The notes under the pieces were generated by a model. That model had not been told where the DNA came from, made no database searches, and was given only the letters and a program-made list of their open reading frames with translations. The translations under genes were made by a program, and so were the position numbers. Of a DNA stretch of 33,520 bases, positions 32,018-33,520 are shown piece by piece (the stretch's first letter is position 1; every line of letters begins with the position of its first letter). This DNA comes from DATJUF01 sp035524095 (GTDB lineage Bacteria; Desulfobacterota; Binatia; Binatales; Binataceae): assembly GCA_035524095.1 (NCBI GenBank), contig DATKPK010000027.1:1-33520 (forward strand), written 5' to 3'.

Positions 32018-32974
32018 ATGAAAACCGTGAACACCGTCACCGGAACGATTTCTACCGAAAAACTCGGCACCACTTTGATGCATGAGCATCTGCTGGTCGG
32101 ATGGGCCGGATGGGAGCTCGATTGCAAGGCTCCACGCTTCGAGCGCAAGACCGCGCTCAAGCAATCCGTCGAACGGCTCAAGGAACTGAAGGACTTGGGC
32201 CTCAACACCTTCGTGGACCCATGCCCCAACGATATCGGCCGTGACGTCGTCTTCATGGCTGAAGTTGCCGACGCCAGCGGCATCAACGTGGTTTGCTCGA
32301 CGGGGCTTTATAAGGAAGACCTCGGCAGCACTCCATATTTCCGCCAGCGCTCAGTCGATGAAATCGCCGAAGTCTACTCTACCGAACTGACTGAAGGCGT
32401 GGGCGAGACCGGTATCAAGGCCGGCTTGATCAAATGCGCTACGGGCAAAGATCGTATCACCGAGTACGAGCAGAAATGCCTGCGCGCGGCCGCACGCGCG
32501 TCCAAGCGGACGGGCGCTCCAATCACGACGCATACCGAAGACGGCACAATGGGCCGCGAACAGCTCGAGCTATTCGCTGAGGAAGGAGTAGACCTCAGCC
32601 GCGTGATCATCGGCCATAGCTGCGGCTCGGCCGACTTGAAATACCATACCGATATGCTCGATCGCGGCTGCTACTTGGGCTTCGATCGCTTTGGACTGGA
32701 TTTTATCCATCCCGATCGCCTGCGGATGGCCGCGTTGATCGGATTGCTCGGCGTCGGCTTCGAAAACCAACTGGTGCTGTCACATGATTCAGTCGCTTGT
32801 TGGAAAGGACGCGGCTTGCCGGATATGGATGCCAAAACCCTGAAGCTAATCGAGAACTGGAATCCGACTCACATCTTCAAGAATATCCTGCCAGCGTTGC
32901 GCAAAGCCGGAGTCAGCGAAGAGAAACTCGACGCTATGCTGGTCGAGAACCCTCGGCGCTTCTTCGAGGCTTGA
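32018..32974 (+). CDS. Phosphotriesterase-family metal hydrolase (PTE/lactonase-like)
   Basis: The protein has 318 aa. All binuclear-metal ligands of the family can be placed: HEH at 22-24 (His22, His24), Lys139 in LIKCATG (the carboxylated Lys), His172 in TTHTED, His200 in IIGHSCG and Asp257 in LSHDSVA. Members hydrolyse lactones, esters or organophosphates; the natural role is often lactonase. ATG 32018 is chosen because GAGGAG lies about 11 nt upstream and the family begins there; the long open frame into lspA is unconserved. It follows lspA by 100 bp and may be co-transcribed. A bidirectional terminator follows. Confidence 0.9.
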   Translation: MKTVNTVTGTISTEKLGTTLMHEHLLVGWAGWELDCKAPRFERKTALKQSVERLKELKDLGLNTFVDPCPNDIGRDVVFMAEVADASGINVVCSTGLYKEDLGSTPYFRQRSVDEIAEVYSTELTEGVGETGIKAGLIKCATGKDRITEYEQKCLRAAARASKRTGAPITTHTEDGTMGREQLELFAEEGVDLSRVIIGHSCGSADLKYHTDMLDRGCYLGFDRFGLDFIHPDRLRMAALIGLLGVGFENQLVLSHDSVACWKGRGLPDMDAKTLKLIENWNPTHIFKNILPALRKAGVSEEKLDAMLVENPRRFFEA

Positions 32975-33014
32975 CCGGATTTGCGGCTGCGCCGCAATGT
33001 CAGATAAGCGAAAA

Positions 33015-33047
33015 GAAAACGGGACAGTGATCGGCCGTCCCGTTTTC
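33015..33047. terminator. Bidirectional intrinsic terminator
   Basis: GAAAACGGGAC (33015-33025) and GTCCCGTTTTC (33037-33047) make a perfect 11-bp stem with an 11-nt loop. The stem ends in A/T runs, so each strand carries a T-run at the hairpin foot. It sits between the convergent phosphotriesterase gene and the His/Trp-rich gene. Confidence 0.8.
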
Positions 33048-33054
33048 GTCTACA

Positions 33055-33078
33055 CGTGCCGCTCGCGCGTGCGGCACG
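33055..33078. repeat. Second GC-rich hairpin in the terminator region
   Basis: CGTGCCGC (33055-33062) and GCGGCACG (33071-33078) form a perfect 8-bp stem with an 8-nt loop, 7 bp past the first terminator hairpin. It has no T-run. It may assist termination of the minus-strand gene. Confidence 0.5.
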
Positions 33079-33115
33079 GCTGAGTCCCCGGCTCAGAGCC
33101 GAAGTTTCGGATTGA

Positions 33116-33424
33116 TCAAGAGAACCAGTGTGGATGGTGTTCGTGAACCCACTTCGGATGGTTCGTCATCCACCAATGGCGGTCGTGCCAGTGATGGTGC
33201 TGATCCCAGTCGCCATCGTTGGCCCACTCGGGATGGTGCTGATGGGCCCAGTTGGGGTCGTGCTCATTCCACCATGACGCATCGCGCCAATGATGGTTCT
33301 GGTCGTAATCTCCGTAACCATGCGGCGGAGGTGGCGGTGGCACCGCCATTTGTGCCATCGCGGGCGCTACAAACACCGTCGCTCCCAAGGTCAGCACGGC
33401 TAAACTCTTAAGCTTCAATTTCAT
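33116..33424 (-). CDS. Secreted His/Trp-rich protein with two 29-residue repeats
   Basis: The protein has 102 aa. A Sec signal peptide MKLKLKSLAVLTLGATVFVA is cleaved after PAMA, followed by a Pro-rich stretch. Two near-identical 29-residue repeats (residues 39-67 and 72-100) make up the rest, rich in His and Trp with DxDQ, HHW, WW and HHP elements. No catalytic motif is visible. Clusters of His suggest Cu, Ni or Zn binding in the periplasm or outside; this is inference. ATG 33424 has GAGAGGAG just upstream; a TTG at 33445 is less likely. It lies 42 bp after another minus-strand gene. Confidence 0.8.
   Translation of the reverse strand: MKLKLKSLAVLTLGATVFVAPAMAQMAVPPPPPPHGYGDYDQNHHWRDASWWNEHDPNWAHQHHPEWANDGDWDQHHHWHDRHWWMTNHPKWVHEHHPHWFS
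33125..33310 (-). repeat. Tandem 29-codon repeat with 33-codon period inside the His/Trp-rich gene
   Basis: The units are at 33224-33310 and 33125-33211, separated by four codons (Ala-Asn-Asp-Gly). Conserved positions include D-aromatic-D-Q, HHW, D, WW, P, W, H, HHP and a final W. Confidence 0.85.
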
Positions 33425-33466
33425 TTCTCCTCTCGTGCTTTTCAAAGAATCCCAGATGTCGATTGA

Positions 33467-33520
33467 TCACTCGGTATTCTGGTTCTGCTGCAGCTGCTTG
33501 ATTTCCTCGCGCTGACGCCG
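33467..33520 (-). CDS. C-terminal fragment of an unknown protein (runs off right edge)
   Basis: The last 17 codons of a minus-strand frame read RRQREEIKQLQQNQNTE before TGA at 33467-33469. The charged, Gln-rich heptad-like run suggests a coiled-coil tail. The identity cannot be told from this fragment. It lies directly upstream of the His/Trp-rich gene (42-bp gap) and may share its transcript. Confidence 0.45.
   Translation of the reverse strand, partial: RRQREEIKQLQQNQNTE

Noticed and set aside
1..33520. CRISPR arrays, insertion sequences, prophage genes, toxin-antitoxin or defence systems.
   Set aside because: No regular repeat-spacer pattern, transposase, integrase, Cas or known defence protein was seen on either strand.

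Overview
The window is about 33.5 kb of GC-rich, gene-dense bacterial chromosome. It holds a complete ffh-rpsP-KH-rimM-trmD...rplS translation block, ileS-lspA, comM, and a large amount of CoA-transferase, VOC, luciferase-like (possibly F420-dependent) and amidohydrolase metabolism. No phage, insertion sequence, CRISPR array, rRNA or tRNA gene was found. The mix of class III CoA-transferases, luciferase-like oxidoreductases and a TrmD-linked SPOUT methyltransferase suggests an uncultured soil or groundwater lineage near the old Deltaproteobacteria, such as Desulfobacterota or Binatota. That placement is inference; no marker phylogeny was run.

Layout. 1-2029 (minus): a glycosyltransferase/methyltransferase fusion followed by an ATP-dependent DNA ligase that runs off the left edge. 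2234-3547 (plus): a D,D-carboxypeptidase. 3621-12384 (minus): nine co-directional genes. From the promoter side these are an amidohydrolase, two tandem VOC proteins, two translationally coupled CaiB/BaiF CoA-transferase subunits, a luciferase-like oxidoreductase, an exported repeat/membrane protein and an HSL-type esterase. They look like a catabolic unit for an unidentified substrate. 12648-17616 (plus): an alpha/beta hydrolase, a phospholipase C/acid-phosphatase-type phosphoesterase, two OppD/OppF-type ATPases without permeases, and a bactofilin. 17641-22477 (minus): the SRP/ribosome-maturation operon, with two small membrane proteins and a structured leader ahead of rplS. 22778-24031 (plus): an MFS transporter. 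24091-25677 (minus): comM. 25790-28227 (minus): a second coupled CoA-transferase pair. 28415-32974 (plus): ileS, lspA and a phosphotriesterase-family hydrolase. 33116-33520 (minus): a secreted His/Trp-rich repeat protein and the tail of another gene.

The most interesting signals are four. First, two independent CoA-transferase pairs share a UGAUG stop/start overlap, and in each the first subunit has Tyr where the second has the catalytic Asp, implying heteromeric enzymes with one inactive subunit. Second, the seven-gene core at 6293-12384 looks like a degradation operon. Third, the 100-nt gap before rplS has the complementarity of a structured RNA leader. Fourth, a small exported protein consists almost entirely of two 29-residue His/Trp repeats. 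Nothing here is proven to be a new system; the CoA-transferase operons are the best candidates.
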